Source: Symsagittifera roscoffensis
Taxonomy: Eukaryota > Xenacoelomorpha > Acoela > Convolutidae
Direction: 5' to 3'
Assembly (NCBI RefSeq): GCF_963678635.1
Contig: NC_087066.1
Coordinates: forward strand, 16,675,275-16,739,274
DNA length: 64,000 bases
The notes under the pieces are model-generated. The model did not search any database, was not told where the DNA came from, and saw only the letters and a list, made by a program, of their open reading frames with translations. This document shows positions 1 to 9,731 of the stretch, piece after piece. Within the stretch, counting starts at the first letter, position 1; every line of letters begins with the position of its first letter. Position numbers and translations under genes: made by a program.

Positions 1-655
1 TAATAGTAATTTAGAGGTCAACTGTGATTGGCTAATTTTTTAACATGATGGTTTAGAACCAAATTGTATGTGAATTATTGTAAATAACATTTTTAAATTG
101 ATGTTTTATCGTCATTTAGATTAGTTTATTGTGAGAAACCTGACGATGCACATAGTTGCGAAAACGTTTAAAATTAACTTTTTAACTAGAATTCCCTAAT
201 CTCAGCTTTTATTTTAAAGAAAAAGTGGCTGCTTTTCCATGCTACACGAATTTACTGGTTGACACCAGTGTGCTCGGAAGACAGAAATTATCAACTTGAA
301 ACAATTTTTTTGGCCTTTTCTTTTTCATTACGAGCCCAAACTGTGCACTGAAGAGGCGCACATTTCTGTGTCTTTAAAATCATGGATTCCAAGACAAGAC
401 ACGTCTTCAAACATGTTAAAGTTTTTCGAAGAAATCAAAGAGAGAGAAAGAACAAAGGGAGCGTCCTTGTAGCGGATTCACTTAAAATTCACAAATTGCA
501 TCATTTGACCTCAATTGCACAGTTTGACTTCATTTTAATATTTTGGTATTTTGATAATTTTTTTCATTTCCATGGAATCTACATGCTTCTGCAGTTTTTG
601 AAAAACTGAAGTTAGAATATTAATAATTACATGCAGGATATGGTTATGTAACTGA
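1..655. other. Intergenic AT-rich sequence, nothing recognised
   Basis: No gene, repeat with defined ends, or RNA motif was recognised. An open frame of 75 codons at 382-609 on the plus strand has Phe/His-rich, low-quality composition and no splice or domain support, so it is not called. Confidence 0.5.
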
Positions 656-659
656 GCAC

Positions 660-834
660 CCGAGTCGAGATTTTTCACCTAATTTGGAGCAAGATTTGAG
701 CGGTTTTTTAGACAATTACGCTCAAAATCTTGCTTCAAAATGAGCAGTTTGAGCGGTTTTTGAACGGTTTATCTTAAAAAACCGCTCAAAAACCGCGCAA
801 GATTTGAACGGTTTTGAGCGGGATCTCGACCCGG
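660..834. mobile_element. Short MITE, family 1, copy 1
   Basis: The left end reads CCGAGTCGAGAT and the right end is its near-perfect inverse (ATCTCGACCCGG), matching at 11 of 12 positions. GCAC is present immediately outside both ends (656-659 and 835-838) and fits a 4-bp target duplication. The interior holds inverted motifs around AAGATTTGAGCGG and its complement, so the element can fold back. It has no coding capacity. A related copy lies at 3820-3984. The superfamily is not assigned. Confidence 0.7.
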
Positions 835-2376
835 GCACCTTATTCAGTTGACTATTTTCATTGCAAGTATTTCCTTTTTGCTTACAAGTATGGAAAAAAC
901 TCCGCTTTAAGCTAAACTATTATACTGGAACTTGAAAAGACACCAGCAGAAATATTGTCTCCAAGTTATTATCAGATATCAGATGACTTATTATCAAATT
1001 ATTATCAGATAAAAAGAAAATCAATTGGCCTATTTTTCAAAAAATGGCCTTTTTCAAGTCCCGGCTCTTTGTGCAGGTGCAGTAAACTTGAGACTGAAGC
1101 GTGATATTGGTCGATTTGAAGTCAAAGTAATCTATAAAGCAAGCATCCGTATTGAGAGGGTAAAATTATTTTTATGATAAGTAACTGCTAACATTTAGTT
1201 TCTCGGTTCCCACCTTTTTAACTCCATCAATTTTCACTCCCTACTTTTCGTTGCCATTGCAATTTATAACCGCTACACTTTAAACCAATTTCTATAACTT
1301 AACAAGGTTTCAACCCAAAATGAAAAGAGAGCTTTCTACAAAGGGGACTTAGGTAAACATCAGGGAACAAAGCAAGAATTTTTTGGCCATTTGAAGCCAC
1401 AAAGATTTGCGCTACTTAATTTGCATAAGTTTTGAACAGAAATGATCTTGTCAATAACTCGGATTGTTAAAAGGATTGCGATTAATGATAGGATTGTTAA
1501 TCCTACAATAAAGTTCAAATGCCCGTAATTATTGAAGGTTCTCTGGCTAAAAACAGCGTGATTTTCATGCAATTTCAGCCCGTACAGGAACTTAAGAAAG
1601 GTTTAATCAAGGCCAAAAGGCGTACAATTTTCCACGTATTTCGGTGGGCTCTGCTGAAATAGGCTGGTATGCCGAAATGCTCTCCTTTGACAGCGTTTGC
1701 TGTTCTAGTAATTCTCGCACGGCCATATCTTGCTAGTTCCAAAGTACAGACACAACTTGTCGTTTTTTTTCTCTTTTTTTTCGGGTTCTTAACAGTTTAT
1801 GTAGCAGTTTCTGTCGCAGTTTCTTCTCTGTTTTGTTGGGAAAGCAGGCGTATATGCAAGCTGGGGGCACTGCCAGATACACTAACAAAAATTGAAAAGT
1901 TTCAGAGATCTCGAAATTTTACGCAACGTGGATTGGTGGCACATTTACATATATCTGCTCACGTGTGCGCGCAGCAGTTCGAATCAGTTTGACCTTAGCT
2001 GTGAGAGTAAATTGTGCGGCCAAATCATTTGTTACTGACAAAACTGCACTGGCAATTGACTGCAATCGCTGATTTCAATTTCTTGCTGAGATCTTTTGAG
2101 TGCTTGTTGACGAAGTCAAAAAAACTATTGCTGACAAGTTTTTCCAATGTTCACTTTCCACAAATTAATCTTTCAAAAAACCAGGACGTCGACATGCGGT
2201 TAAGCTTTTCAGAGCTTATGTACTTTTTTTCCGATAGGATTTCTTTTAATTGTCCAGAAAGGTTGGGTAAACCCGCCCCAAAAATCATTCTACACGCTGT
2301 TAATGATGATTCAAATGTTCGGTTCGCGGTTATAAATTGTTGCATGTTCAATATGTTTTTTTTTGTAGAAGGTTCT

Positions 2377-3456
2377 CGGGCTGAGGTGCTCGACTCATGG
2401 TTCGACCGAAACGGCCAAACGATGTCAGTTTTCGACTTTTTCAGTCGAACGATGTCTGATTTCGACTTTTTGAGTCAAACGATGTCCGTTTTCGACTTTG
2501 TTCGACTTTTCTGGACCTTGTTTGGGGTCTTGTTCGACTTTGTTCGACATTGCTTGAATTTGTTCAATTATACCGGGCATTGTTCGACTTTGTTCGACTT
2601 TATCGGAAATTTTTTGTTTTTACCGGGAGTTAGCCGAAGCGTCCTGAACTACAACGAAACTCGGACATCTTTTGACCGTTTCTGTCAAATTATGTGTCAA
2701 AAACCTCAGCCTGGCCAGCCGCCAATTGTAAAATAAAATGCTACAAACTTGAGCATCGTAGATTCGTATAGCCCGGGTAGAGTTATTGGACTTATGTTTC
2801 AATCAATCAGACCAAAAATGCTTTTGTTTCGACCGGCTTGTTTAAAAATGGCTATGTTTTGACCGACTTGATCAGGCATTTTTGGTTCCCGGGTCGAGGT
2901 CGGGGACTTATGCTGCGACCATTGCCACCCAAATCAGGTGTGTTGCGACCAAAATGGATATATTGCTTCTTTGCGCGACCGATGAATTTTTATGCGACTT
3001 TGCGCGATCCAAAGAAGATATGTTGCGACTTTGCGCGAGCCAAATAAGGTATATTGCGACTTTGCGTGACCCATAAAAAATATTGCGACCATCGCGACCC
3101 AAAACTGGTATGTTGCGACCCTGTGCGACCGAAATATTTGCGCGATTTCCCGCCATCCAAAACAGATATGTTGAGACTTTGCGCGACCCAAAAAAGGTAT
3201 GTTACGACCATTGCGACTTAAAATGGGTATGCTGCGACTTTGTGTGACCAAAGTATTTGCGCGACTTCGGTCAATTCAAAACAGATATGAAAAGACTTTG
3301 TGCGACATATGATTCGACTTATTTTGACCATAGTATTCGTTCGACCGTTATAATTTGCGACGAAAATCAGACTCCGTTCGACCGTGTTAATTTGCGACGA
3401 AAATCGGACTCCGTTCGACCGTGTCGGTCGAATCATCAGTCGAACACCTCAGCCCG
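2377..3456. mobile_element. Inverted-repeat element filled with ~30-bp minisatellite
   Basis: The left end (2377 onward, CGGGCTGAGGTG) and right end (up to 3456) are inverted copies of one another over about 35 bp with a few mismatches, including the GGTTCGACCGA-type inner part. Between them, 2400-2620 carries irregular TTCGACTTTGTTCGAC repeats. About 2940-3300 carries a degenerate ~30-bp repeat around ATGTTGCGACTTTGCGCGAC. The repeat is CpG-rich for this region and keeps many frames open on both strands, including a 240-codon one at 2014-2736, but these are repeat translations. No convincing target duplication was found at the ends. Confidence 0.6.
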
Positions 3457-3493
3457 GGCTCGACAAAAAATAACTGAAGTATTTTGTTTCTGA

Positions 3494-3712
3494 CTAAAAA
3501 TGAGTACCAATGCACTTCTTGTTGGTGGCTAGTAGATCCTTCAGCAGCTCGGTTGTTTCTTTGAACTGATTTTTCTTTATCTTTGCTCGGATCTCGTCAA
3601 GTAGACTTTTTACAGTTGTTTCTACTGTTGAATCACTCATATCTGCAGTGCTGAGCCCCTCTGCTAGTGATGCCTCATCGATAGTTGTTTCAGTTGATTC
3701 TAAACAAGTCAC
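3494..3712 (-). CDS. Small coding-like stretch, possible terminal exon
   Basis: The product is not recognised. The minus-strand frame has the composition of a genuine hydrophilic, helical protein: an acidic Ser/Thr-rich half (STETTIDEAS, TADMSDSTVE) followed by an amphipathic charged helix (SLLDEIRAKIKK, TTELLKDLLATNKK) and a stop. A splice-acceptor-like GTGACTTGTTTAG ends just before AATCAACTG at about 3697. An exon starting there would begin with two bases completing a codon, i.e. after a phase 1 intron, and would run about 65 codons to the stop. No AATAAA signal was seen downstream before the minisatellite element. The ATG-initiated reading is an alternative. It lies on the same strand and in a compatible phase with the FN3 exon at 51.2-51.5 kb, but 47 kb separates them. 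Confidence 0.35.
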   Translation of the reverse strand: MTCLESTETTIDEASLAEGLSTADMSDSTVETTVKSLLDEIRAKIKKNQFKETTELLKDLLATNKKCIGTHF

Positions 3713-3819
3713 TTAAAGCAACTTGGATTTAATGCTCATGGTTCATGTCTTTAAAGAGAGTGCCTACGTGATCAATCAAGCATTCAATTAGAAACTACTG
3801 AGATGATTCGAATAGGTAC

Positions 3820-3984
3820 CCGAGTCGAAACTTTTCACCTAATTTGAAGCAAGATTTGAGTAGCTTAAGCCATTTTTTTGACGGCTGCGCTAAAAATCTT
3901 GTTTTGAAGCAAGATATTGAGACCAATCTTCCAAAAAAAAACTGCTCAATTCTTGTTTCAAACTCGGTAAAAACTTCGACGCGG
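3820..3984. mobile_element. Short MITE, family 1, copy 2
   Basis: The left end CCGAGTCGAAAC and right end TTCGACGCGG are inverted counterparts of the ends of the copy at 660-834. The next bases (TTTTCACCTAATTTG) are shared too. The flanks are GTAC (3816-3819) and ATAC (3985-3988), an aged 4-bp duplication. Confidence 0.55.
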
Positions 3985-4029
3985 ATACCCATCCGCACCC
4001 ATCTCAACTGTTTCCAATTAAAAGCTTAA

Positions 4030-4325
4030 TTTAAAATGAGCGGCTTTCCACAAAAACTGACCGAACATTGAGCGGTTTATCAACAAAAACCGCTCAAAAA
4101 CTGCGCAAGATTTCAGCAATTCTTAAGCGGTCTAAAAAAAATTGAATCATGCTCAGTTCTTAAGCGGCTTAAGAAAGCTTTTAAAAAAGTTAGAATTTTG
4201 CGCGGTTTGTGAGAAATTGATCAAAAAACCGTTTGAATCATACTCAGTTCTTAAGCGGCTTAAGAAAGCTTTTAAAATAGTTAGGATTTTGCGCGGTATG
4301 TGAGAATCTTGCGCGGTTTGTGAGA
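4030..4325. repeat. Degenerate repeats related to MITE family 1
   Basis: Repeated blocks such as GTTCTTAAGCGGCTTAAGAA (twice, near 4155 and 4248) and GCGCGGTTTGTGAGAA are similar to the GAGCGGTTTTT interior of the nearby MITEs. This looks like fragmented or nested copies. No gene is present. Confidence 0.4.
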
Positions 4326-4328
4326 AAC

Positions 4329-5310
4329 GTTTATATGTATGTTTATATGTATGGATGGATGTATGTATATATGTATGTATGTATGCATGTATGTATGTTT
4401 GTATGTATGTATGTATGTATGTATGTATGTATGTATGTATGTATGTATGTATGTATGTATGTATGTATGTATCTATAAGTATGTAATTATGTATCTATGT
4501 ATGTAGGTCTGTGTGTATGTATGTAAGTATGTTTGTATTGATATTTGTATGTATGTATGTATGTATGTGTGTATGTATGTATGTATGTATGTATGTATGT
4601 ATGTATGTATGTATGTTTATATGTATGTCTCTGTGTTTTACGTATATGTGCATAGTTGTATCTATGTATGTATATATGTTTGTTTGTATGTATGTATGTA
4701 TGTATGTATGGATGTATGTATATATGTATGTATGTATGCATGTATGTATGTTTGTATGTATGTATGTATGTATGTATGTATGTATGTATGTATGTATGTA
4801 TGTATCTATAAGTATGTAATTATGTATCTATGTATGTAGGTCTGTGTGTATGTATGTAAGTATGTTTGTATTGATATTTGTATGTATGTATGTATGTATG
4901 TGTGTATGTATGTATGTATGTATGTATGTATGTATGTATGTATGTATGTTTATATGTATGTCTCTGTGTTTTACGTATATGTGCATAGTTGTATCTATGT
5001 ATGTATATATGTTTGTTTGTATGTATGTATGTATGTATGTATATAGGTATGTATGAATGTATGTATTGATGTTTGTTTGTATGTATATATGTATGTATTT
5101 ATGTATGTTTGTATGTATGTATGTATGTATGTATGTATGTATGTATGTATGTATGTATGTATGATTTTATGTATGTCCCTATGTATTATTTTTGTTTGTA
5201 TGTATGTCTTTATGTATGTATGTATACTTGTATGTAAGTTTGTTTGTATGTTTATATGTATGTGTGTATGAATGTAAGTATGTATGTTTGTATATTTGTA
5301 TAAATGTATC
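4329..5310. repeat. TATG tetranucleotide microsatellite
   Basis: Almost 1 kb of TATG repeats with interspersed variants. A block containing AGGTCTGTGTGTATG and CTCTGTGTTTTACG occurs twice about 333 bp apart, so a higher-order duplication sits inside the array. All six frames stay open as Tyr-Val-Cys-Met or Tyr-Ile-His-Thr repeats and are not genes. Confidence 0.97.
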
Positions 5311-5319
5311 TGAGCTCGG

Positions 5320-5540
5320 CTGCTTTGCTTGATCGGATTGGGATAAGGATCTGTTTTAAGGGTCTTTCTAAGTAAACCAGTCTCATTAACATCCCAAAAA
5401 TAACCCGGATTTCATAAATTCAATGTTTCATCATAGTTTCATCGTAAATCACTGAATTTAAACCTTGTTAAAGAATTTTTTATTACTTAATGAAGGTTGT
5501 CATTAGGCCAAGCCTAATCATGGCTCTCTACCTTTTTGTC
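5320..5540. other. Spacer, nothing recognised
   Basis: AT-rich spacer between the microsatellite and the first LTR-like repeat. No coding or structural signal was seen. Confidence 0.4.
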
Positions 5541-5544
5541 TTAT

Positions 5545-5800
5545 ATATATGTTTTCTTTTTATTTTGTTTTTCTCTTTATTTATTTATATTAACCCAGTG
5601 CTATCGGTTTTTACTTCTACTTTAGCGAGTGCCTAAAATTGACTTTCGTTCTTCATATGGATTAATATCTCCGATTATTTCGATAGTTATTGATTCGTAA
5701 TTGATCATATTAGTGATTTTGTTTGTCATTTCTTGCTCGACCCATTGGTAGATCTTTGATTGTGTAGCACTCATTGTACGTGACAAACTCTAATTGTGCA
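5545..5800 (+). repeat. Direct repeat R, left copy (LTR-like)
   Basis: The segment around TATATTAACCCAGTGCTATCGG through CTTCATATGGATTA and the following ~150 bp recurs in direct orientation at about 8775-9010, on the other side of a gag remnant. A third copy (partial) lies at 30370-30560. This is consistent with an LTR or other terminal direct repeat of a retroelement. The exact ends were not defined. Confidence 0.5.
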
Positions 5801-5839
5801 GTAATTTTTTGAATTCCAACTTTCTAACTTAAGAAAAAC

Positions 5840-8655
5840 AGAAAATACAAAAAAAAAACATTATTAGTTTAGAAAATAATTATTGTTAATTTGATGAGAC
5901 TCCTTGTTTTTGAGGATCATCGACGTTTTTTTTTCAAACTTCTGCGTCTAAAACAATCAAAATTTGTCTTACAAACCTAATCAAACTCAACATCATCTTT
6001 TTTTTCTGGAATCTTTGATTAATTATAATTATCATTTTTAATTTTAATATTAAATCTTAAATTAATTTGAATTATCAAGTCAACAAGACTTCTCTTGATT
6101 TAAAAACCTTAAACTTCAAATTTCAACGAAATAAATCGGATGATCAAGGCTTCTCTTTGGGTCTTCAGTCGGTAAACTTTTAAATTTATTCCTTTGTTAA
6201 ACTTGGATCATCAAGCTTTTCTTTTAAATTTTACTTTCAAATTCCATACATCCCTCAAAGTAAGTGTCTAACAACCTAAAACGTCGATTCACAGTCCAAG
6301 CCTTCCAACCAATTTAGGACTACGATTAGACTGCATTTAAATTATGCTAATCAGTGAAAAATTTCGGTAATTCATTCTTCACTTGAACCCTACCTCTCTA
6401 TTGACCCAGGCATTAAGCAACTCTTAGAACTAGTAAGTTCTAAGATAGTGTCTAGCGATCTACTTGGGTTCTAATTATACATGAACCTTGCGAATTGATT
6501 TACTATTCTCCAACCTTCGATCTCATACCAATTCCCTATTAAGTAAGATTAGGAATAATTTTAAGTTGAAACGCCCTATAAATTTGAGAGTTGTAAAACA
6601 TCAATCTATTGATATTCTCTCCCCAGCCTGTCTTGACAAGAGGCTCCGAAGAAATAGGATAACGTTCACAAAATGAGAAAGACCTAACAATTCCAGAGTT
6701 AGAACAATCAACAGCTGGATTTTGCATCAATCAATCATCGTAACACATAAGTCAACATCCAGCTTAGCAAAAAAAAACGATTAAGATTAGTATGCAGTTG
6801 TCTCATCCAAGATTACCGATACGACTATGTATTACTACCTCATCAAAAAAGAAAAGATTTTTTTCAAAAAAAGTAATAGTAACAATATATAATCGGAAGA
6901 AAAAACCCACTAAAAAGCTCTTTTCTACAAACAAAAACAAATCCTAAATATTCTTTTTTCAAGGAAGCTTAATGCATTTTCAGAATCTTACACAAGAAAC
7001 ATAGGTAAGCTCGAACAATTCCAAGCTCAAATAACCAACCAACAAAAACAAGAAATTTAAGAAAGATATTTTTCCGATTCCGAAGCAACAACAGCATCAT
7101 CCATCAATAGTAGACGAAGCCTGAAAAAGGAAATAACAAGAAACCAATGTCAACACTTTGAATAATTCTATAAAGCATATTGAGTCATATTCAGGGAAAC
7201 AATACCGTTTAACATGTGACGAAAACACAGTTTTGGCAGATGAAATTTATTATGTTTGGAGCTCTAAATGGTATCATAATATGTTCATTTTTATATCAAT
7301 TGATTTTCTAAATCAGCAAACCAAATAAATTTTAAGCACTACATCTTTTTTGAAAATTTCATTAACAACAGATACAACACCAGTAAATTATAATAAAATA
7401 TTTCACAATAGAACAGGAATCAGTAGTCTAAACTCGACATTCATGCATACGCAAGGAAATTTAGACAAAACATCAACGGTAACTCAACAAAATTTTTAAA
7501 AATCATTGCGCTTTGCAAACCAAGAAATTGTTTCCACTATGCCAGTAAGAACACAATAAATGATCTCAACAAGACATCCTAAATTTACAAATCTACAAAT
7601 AATATATACACCGTTCCAACAGTCAAAACTAGAGTCAACAAATGAACCAACCACCCATCGAGTTCATCCATTTATGGATTACTTTTCCATTACTAAAAAA
7701 CGATCATTCAATAGAAAAAACCACCGGGCAAAATTTTGTAAACCACAATTATGAGTTTTTCGCAAGTCAAAATATTAGCAAGCCTTTAGCAAACCCAGTT
7801 CATACAAGACAATCCCATCCTCCCCATCTAACTTATCACCATTAACACCCTAAAAACACATACTCACAATTGGTCAGTTGTCATGAAAAAGAAAATTTTC
7901 AACAAAATAAACAACTCGAAGATTTTATTAGACAAATCAACAGAAATATAATAAATCACTTCTCATTAAATGAAGAATAAATTCACAAAAACCAACAACA
8001 ACCAGATAATTCTGCTGAGAAGAAATCTCAATGCTTTATGATAATATACCAGAAGACATTTTCCAAACATAACTTATTGAACCATTTTTAGATCCACCAA
8101 GAAATGAATAAAAAAAACTAAGATTCAGATGAAACGAAACTTTACCCCACTAAGACATAGCAAACAAAAACAAAATCCAATATATATTCAAATATAAAAC
8201 CGGAAACAGTAAAAAAAACATCTACCAGTTTTTTTACGTCAGAATGAAATCAGCACAAAATAACTAAAAAGTTTTAAGAAAAACACTTAAAACAGAGGAA
8301 TCACTCCAAATGATGTTGAATCCTTAGCTTATGGTTGGATCATCAATTTAAACAAACCGCTGGTGGGTTTCACAGAAAATGATCTTGAATACACAGTTAA
8401 AGGTTAATTAAACGCTGTTACAGTATATCTAATTTTAGATATACAACCAAAATCTATAACAGACTTTGATTCAAAGACTTGTAGCCTTAATACAAACCAC
8501 ACTTGACGGAGCAGCTAAAAACTCGTTTTCAGTTTTACCAACAGAATTAAAATGAAACTGGAAACCTTTTACACAAGAATTCTCAAAAATTTTTAACACA
8601 GAAAGAAAAAAGTTTTTACATCAAAGAGTTTTATGTAATGAAATCCGTAAATAAT
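5840..8655 (+). pseudogene. Retroelement gag remnant, copy A
   Basis: The plus strand is strongly A-rich, as expected for the sense strand of a retroelement. It aligns by eye along its length with 27660-30370 (same strand) and with 47.9-50.1 kb (minus strand). The clearest coding trace is near 8455-8650. There a Ty3/gypsy-type capsid signature can be read: ALIQTTLDGAAKN, FSVLPTELK, FTQEFSKIF, then QRVLCNEIR. The frame is broken by many stops. Capsid is normally the core structural domain that assembles the retroelement particle. The sequence jumps from this point straight into a 62-bp duplication and then direct repeat R, so protease, RT, RNase H and integrase are absent. Confidence 0.6.
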
Positions 8656-8658
8656 AAT

Positions 8659-8782
8659 CAAGATTATTCTTAGGTTTATCCTAACTACAACTTTGAACAC
8701 TGTTCCTCACTTTATTTGTTCAAGATTATTCTTAGGTTTATCCTAACTACAACTTTGAACACTGTTCCTCACTTTATTTGTT
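8659..8782 (+). repeat. 62-bp perfect tandem duplication
   Basis: Two consecutive copies of a 62-bp unit starting CAAGATTATTCTTAGG (8659-8720 and 8721-8782), identical as far as read. It sits exactly between the end of the gag remnant and the right copy of repeat R. Confidence 0.9.
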
Positions 8783-9010
8783 TCCTCTTTTTAATCTTTA
8801 CTCTTTGTTTTTTATATTGACCCAGTACTGTCGGTTCTTACTTCTATCCTTTACCAGTTCTTAGAACTGACTTTTTTTCTTCATATGGATTAGTGTTTCC
8901 GAGTATTTCGATAGCTTATGACTAATAATTGATTATTATGGGGATTTTATTTCTCATCTGTTACTTTGATTATATAGCGCTTACGTGAGTAATTAGTTGA
9001 CTTTTTATGT
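8775..9010 (+). repeat. Direct repeat R, right copy (LTR-like)
   Basis: Matches 5545-5800 in the same orientation, including TTGACCCAGTACTGTCGG and CTTCATATGGATTAG. See the left copy for interpretation. Confidence 0.5.
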
Positions 9011-9089
9011 ATGCTCTCAATTGGGATCGTCCTACAGTTTAGTTTGATTTTTTTCCTTTCAAGTTTTCTTCTATCTTGGATCAAGTAAG

Positions 9090-9675
9090 AGGTAAGGTTA
9101 AATGCATATTCAAATTAGGTTGTTTTTTGTTCAAGGAAACAAGATAAAAAGGAATTGTTTCAACAAAAAATTCGCAAATCCAGTTTTTCAAGTAGTTTAT
9201 AGAAATAAGAAAAAGTTCAAATCCTTAGGAGTTTGAAGAACTTACCAGATTGAAAATAGATATTGGGACAAACAGACGGTATGCACAGCTGAAACTACTG
9301 TATGCGCTGTGGTTAGATTCACTCTGATTGCATTACACTGCATTTTAACGTTTAAAAGATCATAACTTGAAGGAAAGTGTGGTCCATCCAGATTTTCGTT
9401 TTTCTAGTTTGTTCTTACTTGCCGGGAACGGAAAGAATTACTTTTCCCACTAATATTTGTAAGATTATCGTACATTTTTCTTCCGGCCGTGGCAGCGGCA
9501 GTTATTTTCCGAGATCTCCCAATTCTTTCGGGGAAATCCCAGAACTATGGTTTAGCTGACGTTTACCAATGTTTCCTGCATTGGAAGATGAATGTTGAAA
9601 GGATAAAGCGCAACGTTTGAAAAAATAACTGGAAAGAATACAAGTTTTTATTTTATACTGTACTAATCCTCACTG
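9090..9675 (+). repeat. Retroelement 3' tail segment shared with copy B
   Basis: Homologous to 30590-31080 (shared GATTTGAAGGAAAGTGT-like, GTTCTTACTTGCCGG-like and AGGATTATCGTA-like blocks). Its last ~100 bp (GAATGTTGAAAGGAT to CCTCACTGTAATGTAGTAA) recurs at 26727-26837. It follows repeat R in both copies, so it belongs to the same repeat family. No open frame of note. Confidence 0.55.
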
Positions 9676-9720
9676 TAATGTAGTAAGTTATATCAAAGTC
9701 TGGTATAACTTACTACATTA
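9676..9720. repeat. Perfect 17-bp inverted repeat (hairpin)
   Basis: TAATGTAGTAAGTTATA at 9676-9692 is followed after 11 bp by its exact reverse complement at 9704-9720. The related copy at 26822-26840 has only the left arm sequence. It marks the junction with the 980-bp tandem repeats. Confidence 0.85.
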
Positions 9721-9731
9721 TCTCGAAATTA

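Noticed and set aside
1669-1992. 107-codon plus-strand ORF with hydrophobic stretch
   Set aside because: Hydrophobic run arises from a poly-T tract. No splice sites, homologue or neighbouring exon could be supported.
2014-2736. 240-codon plus-strand ORF, the longest in the window
   Set aside because: Much of the translation is Phe/Asp-rich repeats produced by the TTCGACTTTGTTCGAC minisatellite. It crosses the left end of an inverted-repeat element and has no domain.
4487-5271. Several ORFs of 66-108 codons in the TATG array
   Set aside because: Translations of a microsatellite in all frames (Tyr-Val-Cys-Met and Tyr-Ile-His-Thr).
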